A DNA stretch of 64,000 bases from 40CM-2-70-7 sp035505915. Its GTDB lineage: Bacteria > Gemmatimonadota > Gemmatimonadetes > Gemmatimonadales > GWC2-71-9. Where the stretch lies: NCBI GenBank assembly GCA_035505915.1, contig DATJQI010000032.1, forward strand, positions 1 through 64,000. The letters are read 5' to 3'. The notes under the pieces are model-generated. The model was not told the DNA's origin. It saw nothing but the letters and a program-made list of their open reading frames with translations, and ran no database searches. The translations under genes and the position numbers were made by a program. Shown piece by piece: positions 42,018 to 49,976 of the stretch. Each line of letters begins with the position of its first letter. The first letter of the stretch is position 1.

Positions 42018-43015
42018 CAGTCCGCCAGCACGTCGCGCATCAGCGCGTCCGGATCGGGGTCGGGGCTCTCGTCCGCGAACTTCACCGCCTGATCCACCTC
42101 GGCGTGGATCTCCGCGTCGAGCGCGTCGATGGCCGCCTGATCCATGATCCCCTCGTCCCGGAGATGGTGGGTGAGGGCGGCGATGGGGTCGCGCTTCTTC
42201 TGCTCTTCCACTTCTTCCTTGGTCCGGTAGACGCCGTGCAGCGGGTCGGACATCGAATGGCCCATGAAGCGGTAGGTGCGGATTTCGAGGAGCGTGGGCT
42301 TCCCCTGGCGGGCGTCGGCGACCGCCTTGGTCGTGGCGGCGTGCACCGCGAACACGTCCATCCCGTCCACCTCCGCGGAGGCCATGTCATAGCTCGTGGC
42401 GTGGGCCGCGACGTCGGTGAGGGCCGCGACCCGCTCGAAGGCGGTGCCCATGCCGTACCGGTTGTTCTCGCAGATGAACACCACCGGCAGCTTCCAGACC
42501 GCCGCCATGTTCAGCGCTTCGTGGAAGGCGCCGATGTTCACCGCCGCCTCACCGAAGTAGCAGAGGCAGACCTGATCGCCCCCCTTGTACTTCACGGCGA
42601 AGCCGATGCCGGCCGCCAGCGGAATGTGCCCGCCCACGATGCCGTGGCCGCCCATGAAGTGGCGCTTGGCGTCGAACAGATGCATCGAGCCGCCCTTGCC
42701 GTGCGAGCATCCGGTGGCCTTGCCGAAGAGCTCGGCCATCACGGCGGTGGCGGGGATGCCGCGCACGAGCGCCTGGCCGTGCTCCCGGTAGGAGCAGATC
42801 AGGTAGTCGTCGTCACGGAGGGCGGCGATGGTGCCGACGGCCACCGCCTCCTGCCCGATATAGAGGTGGCAGAACCCGCCGATCTTGCCGAGGGCATAGG
42901 CCTCGGCGGCCTTCTCCTCGAAGCGGCGGATCAGGAGCATCTGGCGCAGCATGCTCCGCTGCAGATCGGCGGACACTTTCTTGCCGGGGATGGCGGCGGT
43001 GGCGGCGGGGCTCAT
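42017..43015 (-). CDS. pdhA: Pyruvate dehydrogenase E1 component subunit alpha
   Basis: 332 aa. 'HLYIGQEAVAVGTIAAL', 'CSYREHGQALVRG', 'GKGGSMHLFD' and the phosphorylation-loop-like 'YRFMGHSMSDPLHGVYRTKEE' are typical. The TPP-binding motif GDGxxN appears as GEAAVN: the Mg2+-binding Asp is Glu and the next Gly is Ala, followed at the right distance by ENN. That substitution is conservative but uncommon. It starts 13 nt after lipA. Confidence 0.94.
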   Translation of the reverse strand: MSPAATAAIPGKKVSADLQRSMLRQMLLIRRFEEKAAEAYALGKIGGFCHLYIGQEAVAVGTIAALRDDDYLICSYREHGQALVRGIPATAVMAELFGKATGCSHGKGGSMHLFDAKRHFMGGHGIVGGHIPLAAGIGFAVKYKGGDQVCLCYFGEAAVNIGAFHEALNMAAVWKLPVVFICENNRYGMGTAFERVAALTDVAAHATSYDMASAEVDGMDVFAVHAATTKAVADARQGKPTLLEIRTYRFMGHSMSDPLHGVYRTKEEVEEQKKRDPIAALTHHLRDEGIMDQAAIDALDAEIHAEVDQAVKFADESPDPDPDALMRDVLAD

Positions 43016-43028
43016 CGGGATCCTTGGA

Positions 43029-43949
43029 TCAGCGGGTGGGAGTAGCGGCCGCGCGCTCGGCCTGTTCCCACGCGTGGTAGCTCGAGCGGACCAGCGGGCC
43101 GGACTCCACGTGCCGGAATCCCATCTCGACTCCCAGGCGTTTCAGCTCCGCGAACTCCTCGGGCGTGTACCAGCGGGCGATCGGCAGATGGTCGGCCGAC
43201 GGACGGAGGTACTGGCCCAGGGTGAGGATGTCCACGCGGTGGGCGCGGAGGTCCCGCATCGCGACCAGCAGCTCGTCCCAGTCCTCCCCCAGGCCGACCA
43301 TCAGTCCCGACTTGGTCAGCTGACGGGGCGCCAGGTCCTTGGCGCGGGCGAGCAGCTCGAGGGCCCGCGGGTAGCGGCCTCCCGGCCGGGCGATGCGGTA
43401 CAGCCGCTCGATGGTCTCGAGGTTGTGGTTCAGGATGTCGGGGCGCGCCTCGAGGACGAGGCGAAGCGCTTCGGGGTTGCCCTTGAAGTCGGGAATCAGG
43501 ACTTCGACGGAGGTCTCGGGGAGCCGGAGGCGGATTTCGGTGATGCAGGAGGCGAAGCTCTCCGCGCCTCCGTTGGGCAAGTCGTCCCGGTCCACGCTGG
43601 TGATCACCACGTGGCGCAGGCCCATCCGGGCGACGGCGTCCGCCAGCCGGGCGGGTTCCTCAACGTCGAGGGGCTTGGGCGTGCCGTGGGCCACGGCGCA
43701 GTAGGCGCAGTTCCGCGTGCACACGTCGCCCAGGATCATGAAGGTGGCGGCCTTGTGCTCCCAGCATTCGCCGATGTTGGGGCAGTGAGCCTCTTCACAG
43801 ACCGTGTGGAGCTTGAGCTCCCGCATCATCTGCTGGACGCCCAGATACGTCGGCCCCCCGGGGGCTTTGACCTTCAACCAGGAAGGTTTACGGGCCGGGG
43901 CGGGGGTGACGGGTTGGCGGGGACTGATCTGTACCAGCGGTGCGGCCAT
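43029..43949 (-). CDS. lipA: Lipoyl synthase
   Basis: 306 aa. Both iron-sulfur sites are visible: the auxiliary cluster CEEAHCPNIGEC (Cys51, 56, 62) and the radical-SAM CTRNCAYC (Cys77, 81, 84). The C-terminal Ser ligand is in 'GPLVRSSYHA'. It inserts two sulfurs into octanoyl groups that LipB puts on E2. It is the first gene of the seven-gene pdh operon, with AGGGGAG just before the ATG. A 22-bp palindrome lies about 70 nt upstream. Confidence 0.96.
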   Translation of the reverse strand: MAAPLVQISPRQPVTPAPARKPSWLKVKAPGGPTYLGVQQMMRELKLHTVCEEAHCPNIGECWEHKAATFMILGDVCTRNCAYCAVAHGTPKPLDVEEPARLADAVARMGLRHVVITSVDRDDLPNGGAESFASCITEIRLRLPETSVEVLIPDFKGNPEALRLVLEARPDILNHNLETIERLYRIARPGGRYPRALELLARAKDLAPRQLTKSGLMVGLGEDWDELLVAMRDLRAHRVDILTLGQYLRPSADHLPIARWYTPEEFAELKRLGVEMGFRHVESGPLVRSSYHAWEQAERAAATPTR

Positions 43950-44018
43950 ACTCCCCTTGTCAGAACGCCGGATTGGGTGGCGGGAAGATAGCGACGACAG
44001 GGCGGGTCAGGTAGATTA

Positions 44019-44040
44019 AAATCAACCATTTGGTTGATTT
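44019..44040. promoter_or_regulatory. 22-bp palindrome upstream of the lipA-pdh operon
   Basis: AAATCAACCA (44019-44028), TT, TGGTTGATTT (44031-44040): perfect 10-bp arms. It overlaps the stop of the zinc-ribbon gene. A TATCTT -10 for lipA lies at 43990-43985, placing the palindrome about 50 bp upstream of the transcription start. It may be an operator, or a weak terminator of the upstream gene (only four G:C pairs). Confidence 0.5.
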
Positions 44041-45023
44041 CCTGGTCTGTCCTTCAGGCGCTTCATGTCGGCCTCGAGCCTCGCATCGCTGCTGAGGGTT
44101 CCGTCGGCGATGGCCGCGCTCTCCTCCGCCACCCGCCACTGCCGCTCCAGCTCTTCGACCTCGGCCTGCTCGTCCACCGCCATCTCCAGGGCGAGGCGGG
44201 GTCCCGGCGGCAGGGTCCGAAGCCTCTGCTCCCGGCGGGTGATCTCCCGGATGTAGGCCTCGGCCCCGCCGCTCGATTCCACGGCGACCGCGGCATCGAG
44301 CGCTTTCTGCTTTCCCGCCTTGGCGAGGTTCAAGTAGGTCAATCCGCGTCTCAACGCGACCTGGGCATCGGTCCCCTCGATCTGCGCGCCGTCCCGCTTG
44401 CAGGACGGGCACCGGAGGAGCAGGCCCATCTGGGCGTGGGTATCGGGAACGAGCCGCGCGTGCTGGAGGTCCCGCGCCCGGACTTTCATCGGCGTACCGC
44501 AGGCGGCGCACACCGGCGGCTCGTCGAGGCCCACGGTCCGCCAGCCCACGATCCCGGTGTACGCGTTCCGGGCCAGGTTGGGGATCTGCCAGACGAAGAC
44601 CCCGATGGATCCACCGGCCGCGACGTTGATCGCCACGGTCGCGCCCATCGCGGCCACCGTGAGTGGAACGACGTACTTCAACTGCTCCCGCCGCCGGGCC
44701 TTGATGCGTTCGCCGTAGCGCCACGTGGCGTACTCGAGGCGCGGGGGCCGCCCCACCCGGACCAGGTCGTACGGCCCCGAGCGGATGAGGGAGACCTGCT
44801 CGGTGGACGCGACGATCACGCCCTGAGCCGCGGCCCGCGCCACGGCCTCGATCCGCTCCAGGCGGTCGTCCAGCGGCGCCAGATTCCAGCGGGAGCACGA
44901 TCCGCAGATGACCCAGAGCCGGCCTTTCCATTCGTCGAACGCCACCCGGCGTCCGACGCCGAGTCCGGACGGCCCGCCGTCGCCGGTGAAGGCTCCATTG
45001 CAGAAGGCACAGGTCGTGTACAT
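44022..45023 (-). CDS. Zinc-ribbon membrane protein of unknown function
   Basis: 333 aa. Three zinc-ribbon-like Cys pairs: CAFC (5-8) with CGSC at about 40, CAAC at about 168, and CPSC at about 204. A single hydrophobic stretch follows residue 115 (YVVPLTVAAMGATVAINVAA). The C-terminus is helical and charged, with likely coiled coil. I do not recognise a named family. Its promoter region is shared with a tandem TCAGGGG repeat at the ThiO end. Confidence 0.55.
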   Translation of the reverse strand: MYTTCAFCNGAFTGDGGPSGLGVGRRVAFDEWKGRLWVICGSCSRWNLAPLDDRLERIEAVARAAAQGVIVASTEQVSLIRSGPYDLVRVGRPPRLEYATWRYGERIKARRREQLKYVVPLTVAAMGATVAINVAAGGSIGVFVWQIPNLARNAYTGIVGWRTVGLDEPPVCAACGTPMKVRARDLQHARLVPDTHAQMGLLLRCPSCKRDGAQIEGTDAQVALRRGLTYLNLAKAGKQKALDAAVAVESSGGAEAYIREITRREQRLRTLPPGPRLALEMAVDEQAEVEELERQWRVAEESAAIADGTLSSDARLEADMKRLKDRPGNQPNG

Positions 45024-45024
45024 C

Positions 45025-45048
45025 AGCGATCAGGGGTCAGGGATCAGG
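45025..45048. repeat. Single-arm TCAGGG word repeat (ThiO stop)
   Basis: cgatcaggggtcagggatca shows three TCAGGG(G) words between the zinc-ribbon gene start and ThiO. The ThiO TGA stop is one of the words read on the minus strand (CCCTGATCC). No complementary arm is seen, so it is half of an element. Confidence 0.6.
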
Positions 45049-46153
45049 GAGAGAAACGGTCGATCAGGAAGGGGCTGAGATCGAAGTCCAATTCCTCGCC
45101 GACGATCAGGTCTGCGATGACGTCCCCGGTCAGCGCCGCCAGGAGAATTCCGTTGCGGCCGTGTCCCACCGCGTACCAGAGTCCCCCGACCTCGGGGTCG
45201 GGGCCGAGGATGGGGCGGCCGTCGGGAGTGAGCGGGCGGAGCCCGGCCCAGGTGCGCTCGAAGGGCTGATGCGCGAGCCGGGGGAAGAGGCGCGCCGCTC
45301 CCTCCCGCAGCGCCGCCGTGCCCGCCGGCGTCACACTCGCGTCGAAGCCGACCCGTTCCATGGTCGATCCGATGATGGCCTTGCCGCCGCGGGCCAGCAC
45401 GTAAGCGTGGTTGAAGTAGAGGATCGCCGGCGGAGTGCCGGCGGGCCACGCGGCGAGCGCGAGCTGTCCGCGCACCGGTTCGACGGGCAGGGCGCGGGGG
45501 AGTCCGGTCAGCCGGGCCGACCAGGCTCCGGCGGCGACGATCACGGCGCGGACGGGAACGTCGCCCCCCTCTGTGACGAGGGCGTTCACGCGGCCTTCAT
45601 GAAGGGTGATGCCGACCACGCGATCGTGCCGGGTTTGCACACCGAGGCGCTCACCGTCGGCCCGGAGCGCGCGGGTGAGCATCGGGGCGTCGATGGCGCC
45701 GTCCTCCGCGGCCAGCAGGGCCCCCAGGGCCTCCGGCGACAGCGCCGGCCAGGCCTCCCGGGCCTCGGCGGCGTCGAGCCAGCGGCAGGAGAGCCCCATC
45801 TGCCGCTGCCAGCCGGCCATGCCGCGCAGCCGGTCGACACCGGCTTCATCGAACGCCACCGAGGCGATCCCTTCGCGCCAGAACCCGACGTCCAGGCCCG
45901 TGGTATCTTTGAGTACGGCGGCGAGCGGTTCGTACGTTTCGCGGCCGCGGATGGCGAGGGCCAGGAGCGCCTCGTCGTCCGGTTCGATCTGCGCCGCCAG
46001 CATCCCGGCGGACGCGGGGGAGGCGGCCGCGGGGTCGGGACCGGGCTCGTACAGGACGGTGGACAGGCCCCGGAGAACGGCGGCGCGGGCGCACGCGGCT
46101 CCCACTACGCCGCCGCCGATCACGGCCAGATCCGGTGAAACCGCCGTCGTCAT
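45044..46153 (-). CDS. thiO: Glycine oxidase ThiO (FAD-dependent)
   Basis: 369 aa. FAD-binding 'LAVIGGGVVGAACARAAVLRG' in parts, 'ASAGMLAAQIE' (the ThiO-specific AGMLAP-like motif), 'VEPVRGQLALA' and the C-terminal 'GHGRNGILLAALTGDVIADLI' (parts). ThiO makes dehydroglycine for thiazole synthesis; other thi genes are not in the window, so a different D-amino-acid-type oxidase is possible. Cytoplasmic. Confidence 0.85.
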   Translation of the reverse strand: MTTAVSPDLAVIGGGVVGAACARAAVLRGLSTVLYEPGPDPAAASPASAGMLAAQIEPDDEALLALAIRGRETYEPLAAVLKDTTGLDVGFWREGIASVAFDEAGVDRLRGMAGWQRQMGLSCRWLDAAEAREAWPALSPEALGALLAAEDGAIDAPMLTRALRADGERLGVQTRHDRVVGITLHEGRVNALVTEGGDVPVRAVIVAAGAWSARLTGLPRALPVEPVRGQLALAAWPAGTPPAILYFNHAYVLARGGKAIIGSTMERVGFDASVTPAGTAALREGAARLFPRLAHQPFERTWAGLRPLTPDGRPILGPDPEVGGLWYAVGHGRNGILLAALTGDVIADLIVGEELDFDLSPFLIDRFSP

Positions 46154-46198
46154 CGGGTCGTACGGCTCGAAGCAGGGCGGAACTTCACGGAGGATACC

Positions 46199-46411
46199 AT
46201 GTTCCGGAGCATCATCGGATTCGCGGTACTCGCGGTCGTCGCCTGGCTGGTGCTCAAGATCTTCTTCGGGCTCCTGTCCAGCATCATGGGTCTCGCGATG
46301 ACCGTGCTCTGGCTCGCGGCGATCGGGTTCGTCTGCTACCTCGTGCTGCGCGTGGTCGCCCCCCGTACGGCGGATCGGGTGCGGGAAGCGATCCGGGGCA
46401 AGACGGCCTAA
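46199..46411 (+). CDS. Small two-helix membrane protein
   Basis: 70 aa with two hydrophobic helices (about 2-24 and 28-50) and a basic C-terminus (RTADRVREAIRGKTA). A strong CACGGAGGAT ribosome site precedes the ATG. No known family; short proteins of this kind are common near envelope genes. A TCAGGGG word-repeat element begins two bases after its stop. Confidence 0.65.
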   Translation: MFRSIIGFAVLAVVAWLVLKIFFGLLSSIMGLAMTVLWLAAIGFVCYLVLRVVAPRTADRVREAIRGKTA

Positions 46412-46413
46412 AC

Positions 46414-46463
46414 GGGATCAGGGGCCGGGGGCCAATGTCCCCCGACCCCTGACCCCTGGTCCC
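46414..46463. repeat. Mirrored word-repeat element, TCAGGGG word
   Basis: Left arm gggatcaggggccggggg (46414-46431), right arm 46439-46463 its complement with one extra TCAGGGG unit. It is both the intergenic gap and the last codons of the convergent unknown gene, whose TGA stop is in the left arm. Confidence 0.75.
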
Positions 46464-47410
46464 TCCAGCTCGAGCAGCACCTTCCAGAACAACATCGGGA
46501 GCATCAGCTCGTGGTGTCCCGTGAGCTGAACACCCCGGCCGCCTTCGAGCGTCGGCCGCTCGACCACGTTCACCCGCGGCCGGTAGTGCCGCTGCATGTC
46601 GCAGTCGACCGCGGTGAAGCCCGTGGGCCGCCCGCCGTTCAGGTTCCGCGCGATGGTCAGCGCTTTCAGGAACACTTCGGGCATCAGCACCGCGCTTCCC
46701 AGATTCAGAACGACGCCCCCCTGATCCAGGTCCGGGAGCGACCCGGCCAGCCGCCTGAAGTCCCGGTGGCTCGTGGCGCCGATGGCGGCGCCGTCGGCGG
46801 TAGGATGCTGGTGCGTGATCTCCGCGCCGAGGGCGGCGTGCACGGTGCAGGGGACGCCGAGCGCGTGGGCGGCGATCAGGAGGGAAACGTCCCGGCCCGG
46901 CAGCGCCTTCCGCTCCGCCAGCGCTCTTCCGTAGGCCTCGCCGGCGCCCCAGCCGTTCCGCGCGCCGGCGGTGAGGGCGGCGTTCATCTCCCGGCCGGTC
47001 TCTTCCGCCATCCCGAACGTGCCGTCCTTCAGGCCCGCCGCCACGTCCTCGCTGGTCCCGCCGAAGGCCGCCAGCTCGAAATCGTGGATCGCGGCGCTCC
47101 CGTTCATCGCGACGTGCGTGATCACCTTGCGACGCATCAGGGCGATCAGGAGCGGGGCGAGCCCCACCTTGATCACGTGGCCGCCCATCATCACCAGCAC
47201 GCCCTTCTTGCCCGCGGCCTCCACCAGCCGCTGCGCGACGAAGCGCAGGTCGCGGGCGGCGAGGATGTCGGGCAGGGAGCTCCAGAACGCGCCGAAGCTG
47301 AGATCGGCGCCGGGCGGGTGGGCGAGGAGGGTGGAGTCGACTTTGTTGCGGCGGCCGGCGATCGGGACGGTGGTGAGACGGGAGAGGTCCGCCTCGCGGT
47401 ACTCGGTCAT
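46418..47410 (-). CDS. Conserved protein of unknown function, Rossmann-like
   Basis: 330 aa. Conserved-looking motifs: 'GVLVMMGGHVIKVGLAPLL', 'THVAMNGSAAIHDFELAAFGGTSEDVAAGL' in parts, 'FGMAEETGREMNAAL' and 'PCTVHAALGAEITHQHP', which suggest a Rossmann-like fold with His/Asp/Glu in a pocket, loosely like deoxyhypusine-synthase-like proteins, but I cannot name it. The last about 15 residues (Gly/Pro-rich) come from the TCAGGGG repeat. Its ATG overlaps the stop of the GT2-DUF3108 gene. Confidence 0.6.
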   Translation of the reverse strand: MTEYREADLSRLTTVPIAGRRNKVDSTLLAHPPGADLSFGAFWSSLPDILAARDLRFVAQRLVEAAGKKGVLVMMGGHVIKVGLAPLLIALMRRKVITHVAMNGSAAIHDFELAAFGGTSEDVAAGLKDGTFGMAEETGREMNAALTAGARNGWGAGEAYGRALAERKALPGRDVSLLIAAHALGVPCTVHAALGAEITHQHPTADGAAIGATSHRDFRRLAGSLPDLDQGGVVLNLGSAVLMPEVFLKALTIARNLNGGRPTGFTAVDCDMQRHYRPRVNVVERPTLEGGRGVQLTGHHELMLPMLFWKVLLELEGPGVRGRGTLAPGP

Positions 47411-48903
47411 TGGTGCTCCGGGACGGAGTACTCCCTCAACTTCAAGGTGACCTGGCCGAACGAGAATGTGGACTGGAGCGCCAGCAGCGTGCGGGTCGAG
47501 TCGTCCGACAGCCACATCCGCGCGTCCGCCTTCTCCGCGAAAATGCCGCGCCCGTTGGGGATGGCGGGCCGCACCACGATCGCGTCCCACTTCTTCCCGG
47601 CGACGCTGACCCGGTCGTGCCCCACCACTTCGATGATCACGGGATTGTTCTCGGGCCGGAAGTAGCGCCGGTACTCGTACCGCTTCCCGTCTTCCAGGGG
47701 CAGGGTGCGCACCCAATAGAGGAATGCGGCGTCGTCCAGCGGATCGGGCACGGTCGTGTGCGTGGTGTCGAGCCCGTCGGTGCGGTAGAACCCCGAGTCC
47801 GGATAGATGTCGTACGTGTGGCCCCAGTGCTTTCCCTTCTCGTCCGTATCCACCACGTAGCGGCGGGACACGAAGTCGTCCCGCCCCACCCAGGACTCGA
47901 GCTTCTGATCGAGCTTGTAGGCGCCGAACAGCGCGCTGCCGACGATGTGGAAGACCAGGTGGACGGTGGGCGTGCCGCGGACGGTGTCCACGCTCGTCAC
48001 GTCCATGGTGGCGGTTCCCACGTTGATGAACCCGTACTTCGCCTGGTAGACCAGGTGCTCGCCGATGGGGAACGGCACCGGCTTCCGCGCGGACACGGCG
48101 CTCGGGCCCGAGTCCGGCGCCTGGCCCGTGCCCTGCCCGCGCGCGGCGGGCGCGACGAGGAGCGCGAGCGCCGTCAGGGCCGCGAGCCGGGCGGCGCGGA
48201 TCACGGGCCGCGCGCGCCAGGCGCTCAGCAGCTGATCCCAGGGGCGGATCCGCGAGTCCCGCTGGCGCAGATCGTACCGGGCGGCGAAGTCCACGCGCTC
48301 GAGCTTCCGGGCGTGGCGGACCAGCCGGGCGAGCAGCTCCGCGTTGGCGCACCATCCGTCGGTCGTCAGCAGCGCCTCGGCGCCGGGACGGAGCGCCTGC
48401 CGCAACACCACGAGCCGGAGGGCCAGGTAGCCGGAGACCGTGTCGCGGAGGCCGGGAACCCGGAGCAGGCGCGGCGCCCACGCGCGGCTCCAGCGGAACC
48501 CCCGCGATACCTGACCCACGTTCTTGGCCTGCTCGGCCACCACCAGGTCGGCGCCCGACTCGAGGCGCTTGACCATCTCCTCCATCGCGTCCGGACTGTG
48601 CACGAAGTCCGCGTGGAGGGTGACCGCGCAGTCCCGCTTGGGCCGGTCGGTCCGCTGCAGGGCGGCGCGGAGCAGCTCCTCGAGGCTCCGGGCATATCCC
48701 TGCCGCTCGCGGTGCGTGATCACCGTCATCGGCAGCACGCGCGCGTAGCGGGCCAGCACCTCGGCGGTGTCGTCGGTGGATCCGTCGTCGCAGACGAGCA
48801 GGTGATACTCGCGCGCGAAGCCGGTGAATACCTGCCGGACCTTCCAGAGGACCAGGCCGGCGGTTTTCGCCTCGTTGTGGACCGGAATGCACACGTAGAT
48901 CAT
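47407..48903 (-). CDS. GT2 glycosyltransferase fused to DUF3108
   Basis: 498 aa. Residues 1-230 are a family-2 glycosyltransferase (IPVHNEAKTAG, VCDDGSTDDTAEV, HADF in the DxD place). A hydrophobic segment at 236-256 (ALTALALLVAPAARGQ) looks like a signal peptide with an AxA-type end, and residues about 277-498 are DUF3108 (YGFINVGTATMDV, WVGRDDFVSRRYV, RRYFRPENNPVI), a periplasmic lipid-binding-like domain. Val234 is a GTG and could start a separate secreted DUF3108 protein. The combination suggests a fusion that kept the signal peptide as a membrane anchor. Confidence 0.7.
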   Translation of the reverse strand: MIYVCIPVHNEAKTAGLVLWKVRQVFTGFAREYHLLVCDDGSTDDTAEVLARYARVLPMTVITHRERQGYARSLEELLRAALQRTDRPKRDCAVTLHADFVHSPDAMEEMVKRLESGADLVVAEQAKNVGQVSRGFRWSRAWAPRLLRVPGLRDTVSGYLALRLVVLRQALRPGAEALLTTDGWCANAELLARLVRHARKLERVDFAARYDLRQRDSRIRPWDQLLSAWRARPVIRAARLAALTALALLVAPAARGQGTGQAPDSGPSAVSARKPVPFPIGEHLVYQAKYGFINVGTATMDVTSVDTVRGTPTVHLVFHIVGSALFGAYKLDQKLESWVGRDDFVSRRYVVDTDEKGKHWGHTYDIYPDSGFYRTDGLDTTHTTVPDPLDDAAFLYWVRTLPLEDGKRYEYRRYFRPENNPVIIEVVGHDRVSVAGKKWDAIVVRPAIPNGRGIFAEKADARMWLSDDSTRTLLALQSTFSFGQVTLKLREYSVPEHQ

Positions 48904-48915
48904 CGTGCCTGCAAT

Positions 48916-49971
48916 CTAGGCGAGGAGGTGATACTGGGCCAAGACGCTTTGCGCCATCGACTTAGCGGTGAATCGCGGGTCGAGCGGAACGGCGACGGGG
49001 TGCTCGAGCGCCCGCACGACCTTCTGTCCCAGCGCTTCCGCGTCTCCGACCGGCACGAGCCACTCGGCCGGCACCATGTCGGGCAGCCCGCCGGCCGCGG
49101 TCGACACCACGGGCGTGCCGAGCGCGCGCGCGTGCAGGACCACGCTGCCCAGCCCTTCTTCCTTCGAGGACATCACGAACACCCGCGCCTCCCGGATCAG
49201 AGCGTCCACCGGATCGACATACCCCACCAGGTGCACGATGTCCCCCACGCCGAGGCTCGCGATGTCGCCCTGCAACGGTTCGCGGAGGGGGCCGGCGCCG
49301 GCGATCACCCAGTGGAGCCGCGGCGCGCGGTCGCGGACATGGGCGGCGGCGCGGACCAGCGTGCGCTGGTCCTTGTGGTCCACCAGGGCGGCGACGTTGA
49401 CGGCGAGCGGCACACCGGCCGGGAGACCGAGCCGCGCGCGGATGTCGGGGGCGCGGGCGGCGTCGGCGCGGATTTCGTCGGGATCGATGCCGTCGTGAAT
49501 CACGACCACGTCGCGCTGGTTCACGCCGTCCTGCACCAGAATCCGTTTCACGCCCTCGGACACGGCGATGATCCGGTCGGCCCGGTGCCAGCTGCTCTTC
49601 GGGCCGATGTGAAAATCGACCCGGCGGTGGGCGACGACCGCGTAGGGCTCCGGGGTCAAGCGGGGGCGGAGGCGCCGCAGCCAGAGCGCGAGGGACAGGC
49701 TGTGGCTGTCGTGGACGTGGACGAGGTTGGGCTCGTATCGCCGTACCGCCCGCTGGAGCGCGAGGAACGCCGCGGGGGACAGTCCCGCTCCCCAGGGCGC
49801 CTGAATCACGGGCGTCAGCTGCGCTCGGGCCCGCTCCGCGAGCTGGCTGTCGCGCTTGGTGAAGAGCCGGTTCTCGACGTCGGGAAGTCCCTGCAGCTCG
49901 CGGCACAGCAGGCGGACCTGGTTCTGTCCGCCGCGCCACTCGCGGCCCGAATCGACCTGAAGAACTCGCAC
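48916..49971 (-). CDS. Family-4 glycosyltransferase
   Basis: 351 aa from a GTG. GT-B fold: 'VHVHDSHSLSLALWLRRL', the mid-domain 'RADRIIAVSEGVKRILVQDG' in parts, 'VVVIHDGID', and the C-terminal donor domain with 'SSKEEGLGSVVLHARALGTPVVST' in parts. GT4 enzymes use nucleotide sugars; the acceptor is unknown, although LPS or exopolysaccharide is likely in a Gram-negative. It begins 5 nt after the kinase stop, so it is probably in the kinase operon. Confidence 0.88.
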   Translation of the reverse strand: MRVLQVDSGREWRGGQNQVRLLCRELQGLPDVENRLFTKRDSQLAERARAQLTPVIQAPWGAGLSPAAFLALQRAVRRYEPNLVHVHDSHSLSLALWLRRLRPRLTPEPYAVVAHRRVDFHIGPKSSWHRADRIIAVSEGVKRILVQDGVNQRDVVVIHDGIDPDEIRADAARAPDIRARLGLPAGVPLAVNVAALVDHKDQRTLVRAAAHVRDRAPRLHWVIAGAGPLREPLQGDIASLGVGDIVHLVGYVDPVDALIREARVFVMSSKEEGLGSVVLHARALGTPVVSTAAGGLPDMVPAEWLVPVGDAEALGQKVVRALEHPVAVPLDPRFTAKSMAQSVLAQYHLLA

Positions 49972-49976
49972 CGGCG

